DNA of 64,000 nucleotides from Pachyseris speciosa (GCA_016490735.1 JAEMWC010001538.1:75455-139454), one strand, 5' to 3'; positions 1 to 11,300 are shown, counted from the stretch's first letter. Notes: generated by a model from the sequence alone, not told the origin. Numbers and translations: made by a program.

Positions 1-640
1 CTCTATTCTCCCAGAGGAGAGAATGAATTAAGTCATTCGCGATAGACTAGGTTTTAGGTGCAGCAGATGGGATAAAAATTGCATCCGTAAAGCGGGATCA
101 TCACAGTTTTTCGATGGGAAACGGGATTCACCCTCTTGGCGGGATGTACGAACTTATTGACAAGTACTGAGTTCGGGAGACGGGATCAAAATAAACAAGT
201 ATCTTGACCCCGCGGTCAGCTCATACCTCTCGAAGAAAAGCAGTCAGGGAGATCCTAAGTTGCGAAAGATTCGGCTCTCATTTTCAAGTACTACGACTAC
301 TGACACCTTTCCCCGGAAAGCACGTTCTCTTAAAGCATACAAAACAGGTTTATTTCGGCCGAAATGTATTTTAATTTAATACTCTAGTAAGGATACAATA
401 CAATTTACAATTATACTTTCATTTCCACCAATTTTAAGCTTACAGTTGAATTAAAAATGGCACTTTTGCATTCTATCAAGATCACGGTACAATTTTAATT
501 CACATCTTCTACTAAAATTTAACATACAGTTGATCGTAAATCGCACTTATATACTCTATCAAGATTACAGTACAGTTCTTCTTCTTATAAGTGTAAGCCT
601 TGTCATTTCCATGATATCAGTTTCAATTTGCCGTTTTGAC
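1..640. other. AT-rich non-coding stretch
   Basis: No coding frame, RNA gene or clear repeat could be recognised. The last 200 bases lie downstream of the minus-strand secreted-peptide gene and should hold its 3' UTR. TTTAAT runs near 373 and 495, which read ATTAAA on the minus strand, are possible polyadenylation signals, but none is decisive. Confidence 0.4.
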
Positions 641-644
641 ATTT

Positions 645-994
645 CTACTTTCCCCTGAATTTACGGATGTGGCAGTGGCCGACATAGCTGGCGCATGCTC
701 GATCCCCAACAGTACTTGCATAAAGTCTTGCTGCGTTCTGGGCCTGATTGCGACTCAGCCCCACTCCGAAAGCAACACTTGGGCAGTCGATACCGGGTGG
801 GACGTTTCGCACGTTGCAGCGAGCGTAATAGGAGTTCTTCACCAGCTTGACGCCGAGCTTCTTTGCTATTTTGAGAAACCAAATGATCTTAATGGCTCCT
901 TCCGACTCATCTGGAGCAGTCACCAACAAAAGCAGAAAAATGAAGGTGACAACTGGAATGATCTTCATGATGCCCACAGGGAGAAATTGTGCTC
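645..994 (-). CDS. small secreted cationic four-cysteine peptide (antimicrobial-like)
   Basis: The preferred start is the ATG at 968-966, giving 107 aa and a stop at 645. Seen: residues 1-24 form a signal peptide (MKII start, a run of F/L/V, cleavage near DESEG-A). Residues 26-45 (IIWFLKIAKKLGVKLVKN) look like a cationic amphipathic helix. A domain with Cys51, Cys62, Cys92 and Cys99 follows, with a GVGLSRNQAQNAA segment and a basic tail (IRKFRGK). The open frame runs upstream to an ATG at 1094, but the sequence there reads as intron: on the minus strand a pyrimidine-rich TTTCTTTTCTCACGACAG ends at 995, so the exon probably starts at 994 with 26 nt of 5' UTR. I do not recognise the family. Secretion, charge and cysteines suggest a host-defence or venom-like peptide, which is inference. 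The GxGxSxxxAxxxAA stretch resembles the end of a double-stranded-RNA-binding fold, probably by chance. Confidence 0.6.
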
Positions 995-1094
995 CTGTCG
1001 TGAGAAAAGAAATTTCACCATAAGCGAATCTTGGGAAACTGTCCATTAAAAACAGTAAAAAAAAAAGGTTCTTTTGGGAGAGAGGACAACACAT

Positions 1095-1688
1095 AACTTC
1101 TTTTCAATTATAAAAATGATAACAGCCGTGGAACTGTTCAGCTTAAAATGTCAGTGGTCCTGTTTCCTTTGAAGTTGATTTACAATGAATCCTACTATCA
1201 TGTTAATCTGCGTTGGCGCTCATCACTTAAGCTATTAAGTGTTTCGAATACGTATCTTCTTTGTTCCTTAATTTTTGTGGAGCTGATACACATTCTAATT
1301 GTCGCTGTTATGTGCGGCGCTTACTCTTGGCAGTCAGTTAAAGATGGGGGAGGCGTTATTGTGAGGTACGCGGTAGTAGCATTAGAGCGGCATTATGACT
1401 CTTCTCTGGGGCCTTGTTGGAACTCAAGGCGGCTATCACTTTGGCTTTCGTAAATGAACTAAATCTGTCGCTAAATTACCGTAATATATAAAACTGTCAA
1501 ACAGCTCGGTATAGAAGGATTTTCTCTACTACTAAGATGATCCCGATATTTTAATACGTAACGTGTTCGCAATTTGATAACGATTTTGGCTCCAGGTTTA
1601 ATAAATAAGACTAGGATCTTCACTACTTAGACACTTCAAATCGAACTATACACACCTATAAACTACAGAAGATTTGCGCTTTGTAAGA
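1095..1688. other. upstream region of the secreted-peptide gene
   Basis: No gene recognised. It probably contains the 5'-UTR intron, first exon and promoter of the minus-strand peptide gene ending at 645. A minus-strand TATATATTA-like stretch lies near 1483-1492. A plus-strand open frame at 1148-1453 has no recognisable features. Confidence 0.3.
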
Positions 1689-2400
1689 TTTATTTTATTT
1701 TTTTTTATTTATTTTATTTGCCACACTAATTACAAAAATATAGGAAAAGAAGAGAAAAAAAAAAGAAGTGGCGAGGAGACCTAACAGAAACTATAGGAGC
1801 TTATGAGAGGTTAGGCCTCCTCGAACTATGAGCTAGAGCTGTTTCACATCAATTGAAGAAAAGAAGGCGAAAAGTCGAGGATGGAAAGATTTATAAACTG
1901 TTTTCATACTTACTCAACAATTTAATCTTCAGTTTTTTCTTAAAAGAGGAGAGGGATTGAGAGTTGATGATCTTGTTGTCAAGTGAATTAAAAAACTTAG
2001 GCCCTTGAAAAAAGGGCGAGAACTTTTTCGTGTTTGTACGACAAAACGGTAGACGGTAGGCCTGGGAATTTCTTGTATTGTAAGAGTGGAATTGATTGCT
2101 TTGAGAGAAATTGTTATTAAACTTTGGAGGTAAGAATGAATTTTTGCAAGAATACATAAATTGGCCCAGTTGAAGCAAATGGATATCATTAAATTTTAGT
2201 ATACCGAGGTCCTTAAAGATGGGGTCAGTATGAGCATTAAAATGTGATTTATTAATAATTCTAATAATGCGCTTTTGCAGGATAACAAGGCGGCGGAGAT
2301 TAGTTTTATAGGTCGAAGCCCAAACGATATTGCAGTAGTGAAAATAAGGATAAATTAAGGAATAGTAGAGCATACGTAAAGACGATTTAGGAAGAAAGAA
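1689..2400 (-). mobile_element. 5'-truncated non-LTR retrotransposon (LINE) 3' end
   Basis: A minus-strand frame (stop at 1891, open from about 2400) encodes the thumb and C-terminal part of a LINE reverse transcriptase. It begins with SSLRMLYYSLIYPYFHYCN, continues with IVWASTYKTNLRRLVILQKR and ends with a SLSSFKKKLKIKLL segment, the standard LINE C-terminus. About 200 bases of 3' UTR follow, then an A-rich tail made of TAAA/TAAAA repeats (plus-strand 1689-1721). The RT catalytic domain and endonuclease are absent, so this is a dead 5'-truncated copy. Confidence 0.8.
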
Positions 2401-4404
2401 GCTGCATCTAGATATCTAGATGGCTTACTAATGCCTTAAATTCTTTCTTTTCCGAGTAAGACCGTGGTATTAGTATCTATTGATATTTCTGTTCTGACAC
2501 ACTGTTATTAACCCTTTAACATTTTTCATGAAAATTATCGTTCTCCGGCGAACGATAACTTTCCGTGCTTGGTATATGGAGAGAATTAATTGCATTACAA
2601 CAAGAGGCAACGACATTCACATCCTGAAATAAAGCAGTTTCTTTACTACAACCATTTAAATAAAGTGATTGAAACGTTCCTTTGCAATTTCGGGTAAACT
2701 CGGCCTTGTGCTCACGAAGTTGTTGAAAGCGAGGGAATAATGTAATGTTCATGTGTACTAAGGAACCACAATAGACAGGAAATTGTACCCAAGTTTGATC
2801 GGTGTCATAAACCTATCGCGCCATTACTGTTACAGCCCGCAAACCGCTCTCAGCATAAATCCTCCATCCACATCGCACCAAAAACCTTCGTTTTGCCCTG
2901 GTTTGAGGGTTAAAAAACAGTACATTTGATGTCACAACTCCCTAGGGAGTCGCCTGTCAATCCACCAACAAGTAGTAATATCAAGAGCTCTCTGTGTTCT
3001 TAAAGACGGTGAAAAGTTATAATTAGTTTCTGTCTATTTGAACGACACGAAATGAGTCCATAACAAGGATTTTCAGAATAATCTCCCAAAAAAGAAATGT
3101 TAAAGGTTACTACAAATCCTGCATTTATAAATCGAGTTTATGCCTACTAATCTGCCCCAAATTGGACAGAACTGTGTAAATTTGCGAGCTAGTCAGTGTT
3201 TTACTATGAAAAAGGCTACCGTACCTTTGAATGGTGCTGGTTGTTCTTCCGCACGGTTCACAGCCCGAGGCTCACAGTTCAGTGACACGGGCAACTGTCT
3301 TGTGACTTTTCTGTAACCTCTTTTATAGGTGAAACTTGCTTCGAGTGTGGGTCCCCTGTGTTAGAGCACTGTCGGTCTTTACCTAATATGTTTCTAAAAA
3401 GGGCAACAACTGTTATTGGTTTTCAGCAAAGTTACGGCTGAAACTACGATATTTATCAAATCTAAAATAAGCCTTCCGGAGTACAATATGTAATATTTCA
3501 CCGAAGTTTTGCTGTCTTTAAGGCTGTTACGTAATCTACGCTCAGAAAACAAGGCCTTCACTCATGTTCTGGGTGACCAGATCCCGGATGAACCGAACGC
3601 AGTCAACGATATAACCAGTGAGAAGGCGTAGAACAGGTGCAGCAAAAAGACGCGCCATCGATTGTGATTTACAGTAGCTTACAGTAGCTTCGTTGTTGGT
3701 TAAATTTAGAAATGAAGTGTGTTTGTTCGTTGGTTACAGATTATTCCAACTACGCCTTTGTGAAATTGATACGACACGCCTCCGATATAGTATCATATCA
3801 TAATATCAACAATCGATACTGTGATGTTATCGAGAAAGGTTTCTGTTCAAACGTTCTGTTCTGGTTCAGGGTCAGAGAATTGTTTCAGTTTCTTTCAGCT
3901 GCTCTTTTTTCCTCAAGAATGGAGCAAATATTTGATAAAGTGCCTTTGCTCAAACAAAAAATTGCTTCAGCGCGCCGAGGAAAGATAAACGTTGTGATAA
4001 AATCAGGAGGCATCCATAATCAGTCTTAGTGGTTTTTCGAATAAACACGCAAAAAACTTTTGCGCAAAAAACGTTTTCAATGCATATCCATCCCAGATAT
4101 GATCAGCACTAGTTTCTGTGTACTATGCGAGTTACTCTCTACAAAAATGGCCCATTGTTTGATACAACTGTCATGTCAATATTAAAACTAGGACATGGTT
4201 CTTGGCCTACATTATTCAACTCATTAATAATCCATAGAGGCAAAACAGAAAAAATGCTTCATTAATCAATGGTTGTATATCTGATACAACGTTCTCCTGA
4301 TTTACATAAACTTTTCATTCGATTTTCTGCGTTTAAATATCTTGTACTAAAAAAAGAATAGATGAATATGAACACAGAATGCCGACGTTGAATAAGTAGT
4401 TTAC
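2401..4404. other. no recognised gene
   Basis: AT-rich sequence with no coding frame showing a known family, no tRNA and no clear tandem repeat. Open frames at 2516-2752 (minus) and 3712-4029 (plus) lack domains, signal peptides or splice context and are probably chance. Confidence 0.35.

Positions 4405-4449
<45 letters not shown>
4405..4449. repeat. (AAT)n microsatellite
   Basis: About 15 AAT units. It sits exactly at the 3' end of the minus-strand LINE fragment and is best read as that element's tail rather than an independent repeat. Confidence 0.9.
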
Positions 4450-4450
<1 letters not shown>

Positions 4451-5035
4451 TTCTTTTAGAGCGCAGCTACATAATCTCAGCGCGCTTAACAAATATAGGA
4501 AATAATCTGAGAAATATACAAATAAACTTACAAATATAAGAAATAAAAAGAAGACATAATGAAAAGAATAATGTCATAGGACTACATGTGAAGTTAATTA
4601 AATAGAAATGTTTCGAGCTTCTTTTTAAAGATAAACAAAGATTGCGCGTTTTTAATGTCCACTGGTAAGGAATTCCAGAGAGTAGGTGCAGCTACCGAGA
4701 AAGAGCGAGCACCGTAAGCCTGGGTCTGATAAGCAGGTACTACCAATGACAATCCCCTGGATGCAGAACGAAGATTTCGGTTTGGGTGACGAAGCTGTAG
4801 AAGATCACAAATGTAGGATGGAGCCATTCCATTCAGTGCTTTGTAGGTCATGGTTAGAATCTTAAAGTCAATCCTTTTGGTAACAGGGAGCCAATGCAGC
4901 TTACGTAATACCGAAGATATGTGCTGACAATTTTAGTTTTTGTAGTAATTCTAGCAGCAGCATTTAGAATACGTTGCAATTTATCAAGCTGCTTTTTCGG
5001 GAGCCCAAATAGGAGACTGTTTCCAAAGTCAGTTT
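4405..5035 (-). mobile_element. L2/CR1-like LINE 3' fragment with (ATT)n tail
   Basis: Read on the minus strand: FGNSLLFGLPKKQLDKLQRI, then LNAAARITTKTK, a one-base frameshift near 4930, then ISSVLRKLHWLPVTKRIDFK, MTYKALNGMAPSYICDLLQ and a stop at 4594. The L-HWLPV-RI-FK and YKAL-G-AP-Y--DLL motifs are the C-terminal signature of L2/CR1-like LINE reverse transcriptases. A 3' UTR follows and ends in GCGCTCTAAAAGAATTTTATT leading into (ATT)n at 4405-4449, so the microsatellite is the element's tail. The copy is truncated at its 5' end and broken. Confidence 0.8.
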
Positions 5036-5142
5036 TTCATGTTACAAAAGCGTGGACAAGCTTTTCTGCAGTGGGTTGATCTAAGTAATTTCTAATCTTC
5101 CCAATATTATGCATTGCTAAGGACGCTGAACAATATTCGCGT

Positions 5143-5208
5143 CAGTGTTGTATCACATCTACAAATTCTCGGCTTCGCCTCGAGTTTGTAAATAGTGATA
5201 CAACACTG
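5143..5208. repeat. 66-bp hairpin (short foldback repeat)
   Basis: The ends CAGTGTTGTATCAC and GTGATACAACACTG are perfect inverted repeats. The inner part (CTACAAA / TTTGTAAA and CTCGG / CTCGAG-like) extends the stem. It is probably a small foldback element. Confidence 0.7.
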
Positions 5209-5746
5209 CCCCTCATATTGTAAACATTACCTATAGCATCCATTTTTCACTCCATATAAAAATATGCTACACGTGCTGTTCTGTATTTTAAGAAGAATCG
5301 AACACCTTTCCTTCGAAATAGGTATAGCAGCAATATAACCGTCTCTCATTTTCTCGTCAAGTGGACACGTGGCAAGTTTGGAAAGTGATATAGCTTGCGT
5401 GAATCAGTGTTGTTTTTTTCTTCGCGAAATCCAAAAATATCTCAGTTGGAATCAATTTAAAGAGTGAAACCGAAGAACCGAAGAAATTTTAAAATACTAA
5501 ATCTTGATTGTGACAAAGCCAGTTACAGGCCTACAGTAATTGGCGCAAGCTGTTGTAGTGTCCCTGCCAGGTCTCTGGCGAAGCATAGTTAATAGAGGAA
5601 AGTGGTTATGAAGCTCGGCAAACATCAAAGGGGCAATACAAAGAGGCCAAGAGTTATGTTGGAAGGTCCATGACCCTGCACATCTTTTGTTTTGCACTCA
5701 TGTACTATGCATGAATTACATAATCGCAATCTTTCTGTTGGTTGAC
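5209..5746. other. no recognised gene
   Basis: Sequence between a foldback hairpin and the start of LINE similarity. Nothing else recognised. Confidence 0.3.
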
Positions 5747-7830
5747 AGCTGGCGTAAAAAGGCTCGTAAAACAAACGACAAGCTTCACTGGAACGATTTT
5801 CGATTTTTTAGACAGGAAGTTAAACGGGAGATAAGAATTGCTGAAAAGGAATATGTTGGCTCCGAATTATTGAAGTGTAATGGTGACACAAACTCCATCT
5901 GGAAAATCATAAATCACTGCCTTCCTAACGGAGACCCACCGCTAACCACTGCAATTTATGTCTCAGTAGGCGAGACTGCAGCCGCTAATGCCAGTAACTT
6001 ATGTGAACAGTATGGCTTCTCGTCAGAGTCGGTCCAGCAAGTGAAACCAACTAAGAATGATCTACAAAATCGGAATAAATTCGAGTTTCATCCTGTGACA
6101 GAACAAGATGTTGAAAAGATTGTCAGGCATATACCATCAAATAAAGCACCAGGACATGATAGAGTATCTGCCAAAGTACATAAAGACAGTCTACCCATCA
6201 CCCTCACATAAGTTTGGAGGGCCACGAGTTTAGTAGTTTTTAACTATTAAGTGTCACCCTCGTTAAATTAAGTTTGATTGATTGATTGATTGATTGACTG
6301 ATTGACCCTGCCTGTCATCATTAATCTCATCAACTCTTCATTCGCATCAAATTGCTTTGCGAAGGAATGGAAGTCAGCACAGATCACCCCAAGACTTAAG
6401 TCAGGCGACCCTGATGAACTCGAAAATACCCGCCCAATATCCCTCCTACCTATTATGTCAAAGGTAGTCGAGGGGGCCGCTCACTCGCAATTTACGGATT
6501 TTTTGGATAAAAACGGCAAGATGTCCGGCCTACAGAATGGAAATAGAAAGTTACATTCCACTCAAACCGCCCTATTGCACTACATGGACCAGCTCCTTAA
6601 GAATATGGATGAAAAGCGTATATCACTTGTTGTACTGCTCGATATGTCTAAAGCTTTTGACAGCATTCGTCATGACAATCTATTATCGAAGCTGCACTCA
6701 TTGGGCCTGTATTCAGCCCTAGCCTGGTTTAAAAGTTATCTATCATCACGCTCACAAGTGGTCAGGATAGGCAGTGCTGTATCAGCCCCCCTCCCCCTAA
6801 CAGTGGGTGTGGCCCAGCGGTCCATCCTCTGTCCAGTTCTGTTTACGCTGTATGCAAACGACCTAAGAAGTGCGAAGCTATGGGCTATGTAGACAACACT
6901 AAATTACTTCTAGCTCTTCCTCGGTCTGCCGACACCAGAACTGCTAACTCCGACCTCAACAGCGATCTCCGTGAGGTCGCAAAGTGGTGCTCAACAAACT
7001 CTCTGTTAATCAACCCAGACAAAACCAAGCTCCTTGTTGTTGGAGTCCTACAACGAACACGAAAACTATCCCTTCCTTCCGTCGTTCTATTGGGGTAGAA
7101 CATCGAGCCCTCTCCTGTTGTAAAAGATTTGGGGGTCTGGATCGACTCTAACGTAACCTTTGACGACCACATATCCAAACTGTCCTCGAGCTGCCTATAT
7201 AAACTACGTCGAATAAATAGAATCAAACACCTTCTCGACAAAAAAACTCTTATATCAATAATTAATGAGCTTATTTTTAGCAGACTCTTCTATTGTTCTA
7301 GCGTTTGGGGGAAATACCTCCAACAAAAACATCTGTAAACTTCAACTTATCCAGAATTTTGCTTGTAGAATTATCCTAGGTCTCAAGAAATTCGATCATG
7401 TCTCCACTGCACGCAAATCTCTTGGTTGGCTAAGCGTCTGTCAGAAACTCCGATTGAATACTGTTACTATGCTTCAAAAGTGTAGAACAAATCAGTCGCC
7501 ACCCTACCTTTGTAATCTTTTTCATGACAGACTTAGTGTATCAGGACGTAGCACCCGAAATAAGTAACAGCTAAACCTACCCAAATGCAGACTATCAACC
7601 GGTCAGCGCTCTTTTGCCTTTCGTGGGGCAAAAGAATACAACCTTCTCCCAGAAGATATTCGGTCGATGAACAACATCCCAAGCTTTAAAAGGAAAGCCG
7701 CTGCCCACTTTCTCGGAACCACTTTCTAAACATCTCGAATAATATTTTTTATTGCAATTCTATTATCTTGTATTATTGTACACATTGTAATATTTTATTT
7801 CGTTCTTATCCAACTTATTACTATACATTA
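5747..7830 (+). pseudogene. LINE reverse transcriptase pseudogene
   Basis: Similarity to a LINE ORF2 begins at WRKKARKTNDKLHWNDFRFF. The segment NKAPGHDRVSAKV is the start of the RT domain, and KEWKSAQITP and RPISLLPIMSKVVE follow. Motif A is LLDMSKAFDSIRHD. Motif B reads GVAQRSILCPVLF instead of the usual GVPQGSILGP. Motif C reads YVDNTKLLL, so the second catalytic Asp is Asn. The thumb and C-terminus (DLGVWIDSNVTFDDHISKL; AFRGAKEYNLLPEDIRS) end at a stop at 7727-7729. Breaks: a 90-base insertion at 6210-6303, a frameshift near 6880, in-frame stops at 7096-7098 and near 7565, and a frameshift near 7315-7335. The endonuclease domain is missing. This is a dead, 5'-truncated element, and the AT-rich tract after 7730 is its 3' UTR. 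Confidence 0.85.
6210..6303 (+). mobile_element. short retroelement 3' tail inserted in the LINE
   Basis: About 94 bases interrupt the RT frame between ...KDSLPITL and PVIINLINSSF, which are contiguous in related enzymes. The insert ends in a (GATT/TGAT)n tract at about 6272-6303. A short segment with a simple-sequence tail fits a severely 5'-truncated LINE or SINE insertion. Target-site duplication is at most ACCCT on both sides. Confidence 0.5.
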
Positions 7831-7964
7831 TGGCAGAGTAGTGGAACAGAGAATTAACTCTGAAGTGTAAATTAAAGTGCTACTCAAACCCATGAATAAC
7901 CCACTGGGCGTTAGCCCTAGTAAAGGGAAACAGGGAACCACACGAGGCAAAGAAAAAATCTTTT

Positions 7965-8037
7965 GACCTCGGTGGGAATCGAACCCACGACCTCCGGATT
8001 AGATCTACCGTTACTCTGCCGACTGAGCTACAAGGTC
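7965..8037 (-). tRNA. tRNA-like sequence (degenerate, tRNA-derived repeat)
   Basis: 73 bases. The acceptor stem GACCTTG/CGAGGTC pairs over 7 bp with one G-T pair. The A box is TAGCTCAGTCGGCAGAGT, the T stem is GTGGG/CCCAC and the T loop TTCGATT, giving a good B box GGTTCGATT. The anticodon stem is poor (about 3 pairs) and base 33 is not T when the arm is placed conventionally. The body resembles tRNA-Lys but the anticodon position would read TCT (Arg). It is probably a SINE head rather than a working tRNA gene, although internal Pol III boxes are present. Confidence 0.6.
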
Positions 8038-8276
8038 GCACAGAGAAAGTCGGGGACGATTTTAGATGGTGAATCGCGGCAAAGAGAAAGTAAGGGTACA
8101 TATGAATGTTGTGCCGCGTAGCACTAGGAACACAAATAGTGGAATTTACACTTCAGAGTTAATTCTCTGTTCCACTATTTGTGTCCCTAGTGCTACGCGG
8201 CACAACATTCATATGTACCCTTACTTTCTCTTTGCCGCGATTCACCATCTAAAATCGTCCCCGACTTTCTCTGTGC

Positions 8277-8349
8277 GACCTTGTAGCTCAGTCGGCAGAG
8301 TAACGGTAGATCTAATCCGGAGGTCGTGGGTTCGATTCCCACCGAGGTC
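8277..8349 (+). tRNA. tRNA-like sequence, second copy
   Basis: Identical in structure to the minus-strand copy at 7965-8037: intact acceptor and T arms with A and B boxes, but a disrupted anticodon arm. Part of the 298-bp repeated unit. Confidence 0.6.
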
Positions 8350-8574
8350 AAAAGATTTTTTCTTTGCCTCGTGTGGTTCCCTGTTTCCCTTTACTAGGGC
8401 TAACGCCCAGTGGGTTATTCATGGGTTTGAGTAGCACTTTAATTTACACTTCAGAGTTAATTCTCTGTTCCACTATTTGTGTTCCTGGTGCTACGCGGCA
8501 CAACATTCATATGTACCCTTACTTTCTCTTTGCCGCGATTCACCATCTAAAATCGTCCCCGACTTTCTCTGTGC

Positions 8575-8647
8575 GACCTTGTAGCTCAGTCGGCAGAGTA
8601 ACGGTAGATCTAATCCGGAGGTCGTGGGTTCGATTCCCACCGAGGTC
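8575..8647 (+). tRNA. tRNA-like sequence, third copy
   Basis: Third 73-base copy, in the unit that has lost about 22 bp downstream (the stretch ending TTTACTA). Same degenerate anticodon arm. Confidence 0.6.
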
Positions 8648-8799
8648 AAAAGATTTTTTCTTTGCCTCGTGTGGGCTAACGCCCAGTGGGTTATTCATGG
8701 GTTTGAGTAGCACTTTAATTTACACTTCAGAGTTAATTCTCTGTTCCACTATTTGTGTTCCTAGTGCTACGCGGCACAACATTCATAATGGCAGAGTAG

Positions 8800-9935
8800 C
8801 CCCGTATAGAGAAGCCGTAATAAAGTGTCATTGTCTTGCGTGAACACGAGTAACCACCTATTTTTATTTGTGGAGGGTCATCCCATAAAATAGCAAACAA
8901 AAACATTGTAGGTTTCATAACTATTTCCCTCTATTAACTATGGGCGAAGCTAATAAAATAAATAAAATAAAATGACCTACGAGCTAAGATTGTGGAATGC
9001 TTTCAAATGCGAAAAAGAGGCCTTTCACTATAGCCATGTAAAAGTTTTCGACACGCCTCACAGATGAGCATGGATTACTGCCTCTTAGGCCGGAACAATG
9101 TGTGAACATTACGTAATTCACACTTTAGCGGCACTAAGTTGGCGCGAAGTTTTAGACGTTTGTTAATAAGTAATCCTCTAGTGACGAACTGGCGATTTCT
9201 TTTCCTTTCGCATCACAAACATTTTCGCGACAAAGAAAAGAATCATTTATATCATGAAGGCGGCTCAACGACAATATCCAGTACATTCAAGCGAGTCTAT
9301 TAACTTTTCAAGGACGTAATACTGCCAAACCGCTAGCGTGTGTGGCAGGCACTAACAAAGGAAGGAAGCGGGGAAAGCAGGCGCCCGCGAAATGGCGGGA
9401 GAACCGCAAACATACAGTTGTGTAACTGGTACTTCGCATGACTACATGGTCACTTTTTAACGGTGTCAAAAGCTCTGCCAAGGGTGAAAAAGAAAAAGAT
9501 TAAAAACAATAGGCAGTTTGTGAGTGCCTATGGCTACATTCACGCTTTGCGGGCCTATCCTGCCACCACGGACTTTCAGTCACAAAGACAATATTCAGCT
9601 GGTATGAACTCAGTGGCGAGGTAAAACAAAAAACAATTCCCCACAGCCCAAAGCTAAATTGGTTCCCATTGTCAAGGTTTGACCAGAATGGCCGAGGGAA
9701 GAATGAGAGGTAGAAGTTTGTCGTGTGTAATTTAAGCCTTCATCAATAGTGATATGAATGAAAGGATAATAACCTTAAAATTACGTTTTTGTAGACATTT
9801 TTGGACATAATAATAAAGACATCAAATTTGCCAGCTAGTCAGGCTAATTAAAGTCCTCTATTCTCTTTATGAGATATGTGGGACCAAGAAAAATCATCAA
9901 TAGTAATAAAATACAATGTTGTTATTGAATGCTAT
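8800..9935. other. no recognised gene
   Basis: Nothing recognisable as coding or RNA gene. A GC-richer island lies at about 9340-9420, but no frame or splice pattern supports an exon. Confidence 0.3.
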
Positions 9936-10078
9936 AGGTGGTTTGCACGTTACGTCATCGCCGCCATGCTGGTGGACGTAAACAATACATCTCTCATTAG
10001 CTCCTTTTGTTCGTCCTCCAGCATTTGTTCGTTTCACCATTGTTATCTGTGTCTCTAGAGATTGGCTGCAAACCACCT
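9936..10078. mobile_element. 143-bp MITE
   Basis: Terminal inverted repeats AGGTGGTTTGCA (9936) and TGCAAACCACCT (ending 10078), flanked by AT-rich CTAT and ATTT. No coding capacity. A Tc1/mariner-like TA target is possible but not proven. Confidence 0.75.
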
Positions 10079-11300
10079 ATTTTATGATAGGATTTTTATT
10101 CACCTGATCATTTGAAGGCTTTTCTGCTTATATAGCTTTTTTGGCATAAAGACTGGAAATGGTGTCAGAAATGAAGTTCTGCACTCATTTTGTGATTTGA
10201 AGGAATTGAATTGAGACTCAAGAAACATATAAAAAGGATCTGATGCATGGTCGATTCCTTTTGTTTTGACTTTCATAACAAAAATCATTCACGCGTCACT
10301 TCAGTTTGTTCAGTTTTTAGGCAAACGTGATACGCTAACCTGCTGAAACCAAAAAGTGCAGAACCTGATTTCTTTCACCATAGCCAGTCTGTATGTATTT
10401 TAAGTTGGATTTTAAGGCTGAAAAGTGATATACTCCCCTTTTCCTGGAAGCCCTTCATTTTACAGTGCTGTCCATTACAAAACACACTGAATTTGCTGTT
10501 GTTGCTGCAATTATTATTACATCCTACAATTGTGATATTTTTTTATAACAAACTTAGAAAATATCAACTCATTGAATTGCTTTTGATATTATAATTTTAC
10601 TATATTGTACCTGTTTTGTTATGACAAGTGTGCTAAAACTGGAACAGTCAAGCACTAATATCAACATTGAAGTACTGGTAGCATCACAGCTCTTAAACGA
10701 AAGGGTACAAAACAATCCATTCACAGGAAAAAATCTCAAAAATCTCCTTGAGTCGATAAATAGGATTACTGGTACAGCCTCCTTCATCAAGGGTCAAATA
10801 AATAAAGTATACTAAAAATATTAGCCTTTGGCTTTCTGAAAGTTGATTATCCTATTCAATATGAACACTGCCAGTGTTCACACCAGCTTTTGCATTTGTG
10901 TCCATAAATACTTATGAAACCAACCTTAGAAATGGGAAACTGAAAGCAATTCAAGATAGTTTGTGTTGACTACTACTTAAAAAGGTAACTAATGTGAACT
11001 TTAAAGGAGCTACGTCACGGTCTTGGGATTTTGAAAAGTTTAGCCTCGATTTTTCAAAAAGATCATTTGTAATCCGTTTCAATCTTATTTATCCTTCACC
11101 ATCCTCGCCATATTTGCATTTAATTTTTGTCTCTTTGGTGCTAATCTTCCATGGTAAATCGCTATTTCCCTGTTTTCCACTATTTAAATGCAATTTTTTT
11201 GTCTCTAATGATGACCCAAAATATCGTAACAGAGCTCCTTTAAAAATGATTCCAGGAGGGAGGAAAAGATGCAAATGTGACACATCACAATTCTACATTG
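10079..11300. other. downstream flank of the asparaginase gene
   Basis: No gene recognised. The right part is the expected 3' UTR and flank of the minus-strand asparaginase gene. A plus-strand frame at 10621-10815 has no domain or splice support. Confidence 0.35.

Larger units (their letters stand above)
7830..8799. mobile_element. inverted and tandem array of tRNA-derived repeat units with 12-bp flanking duplication
   Basis: The sequence ATGGCAGAGTAG occurs at 7830-7841 and 8788-8799 and flanks the whole block like a target-site duplication. Inside are one unit in minus orientation (7847-8144, 298 bp), a 25-bp spacer equal to the end of a unit, one full plus unit (8170-8467, 298 bp), one plus unit lacking about 22 bp (8468-8743), and the first 44 bp of another. 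Each full unit contains a 73-base tRNA-like sequence. The arms are almost identical, so the array is young. Open frames here are translations of the repeat, not genes. Confidence 0.85.

Noticed and set aside
636..1049. Plus-strand open frame of 137 codons
   Set aside because: It is the antisense shadow of the secreted-peptide gene, which has a signal peptide and a splice acceptor on the minus strand.
1148..4029. Isolated frames at 1148-1453, 2516-2752 and 3712-4029
   Set aside because: AT-rich, no domains, signal peptides or exon signals. Consistent with chance.
7965..8647. Functional tRNA-Arg or tRNA-Lys genes
   Set aside because: Acceptor and T arms are good, but the anticodon stem does not pair properly and base 33 is not T. 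The three copies are embedded in a mobile repeat, so they are annotated as tRNA-like only.
7880..8843. Three open frames sharing RPCSSVGRVTVDLIRRSWVR
   Set aside because: This peptide is the translation of the tRNA-like A/B-box region repeated three times, not a protein family.
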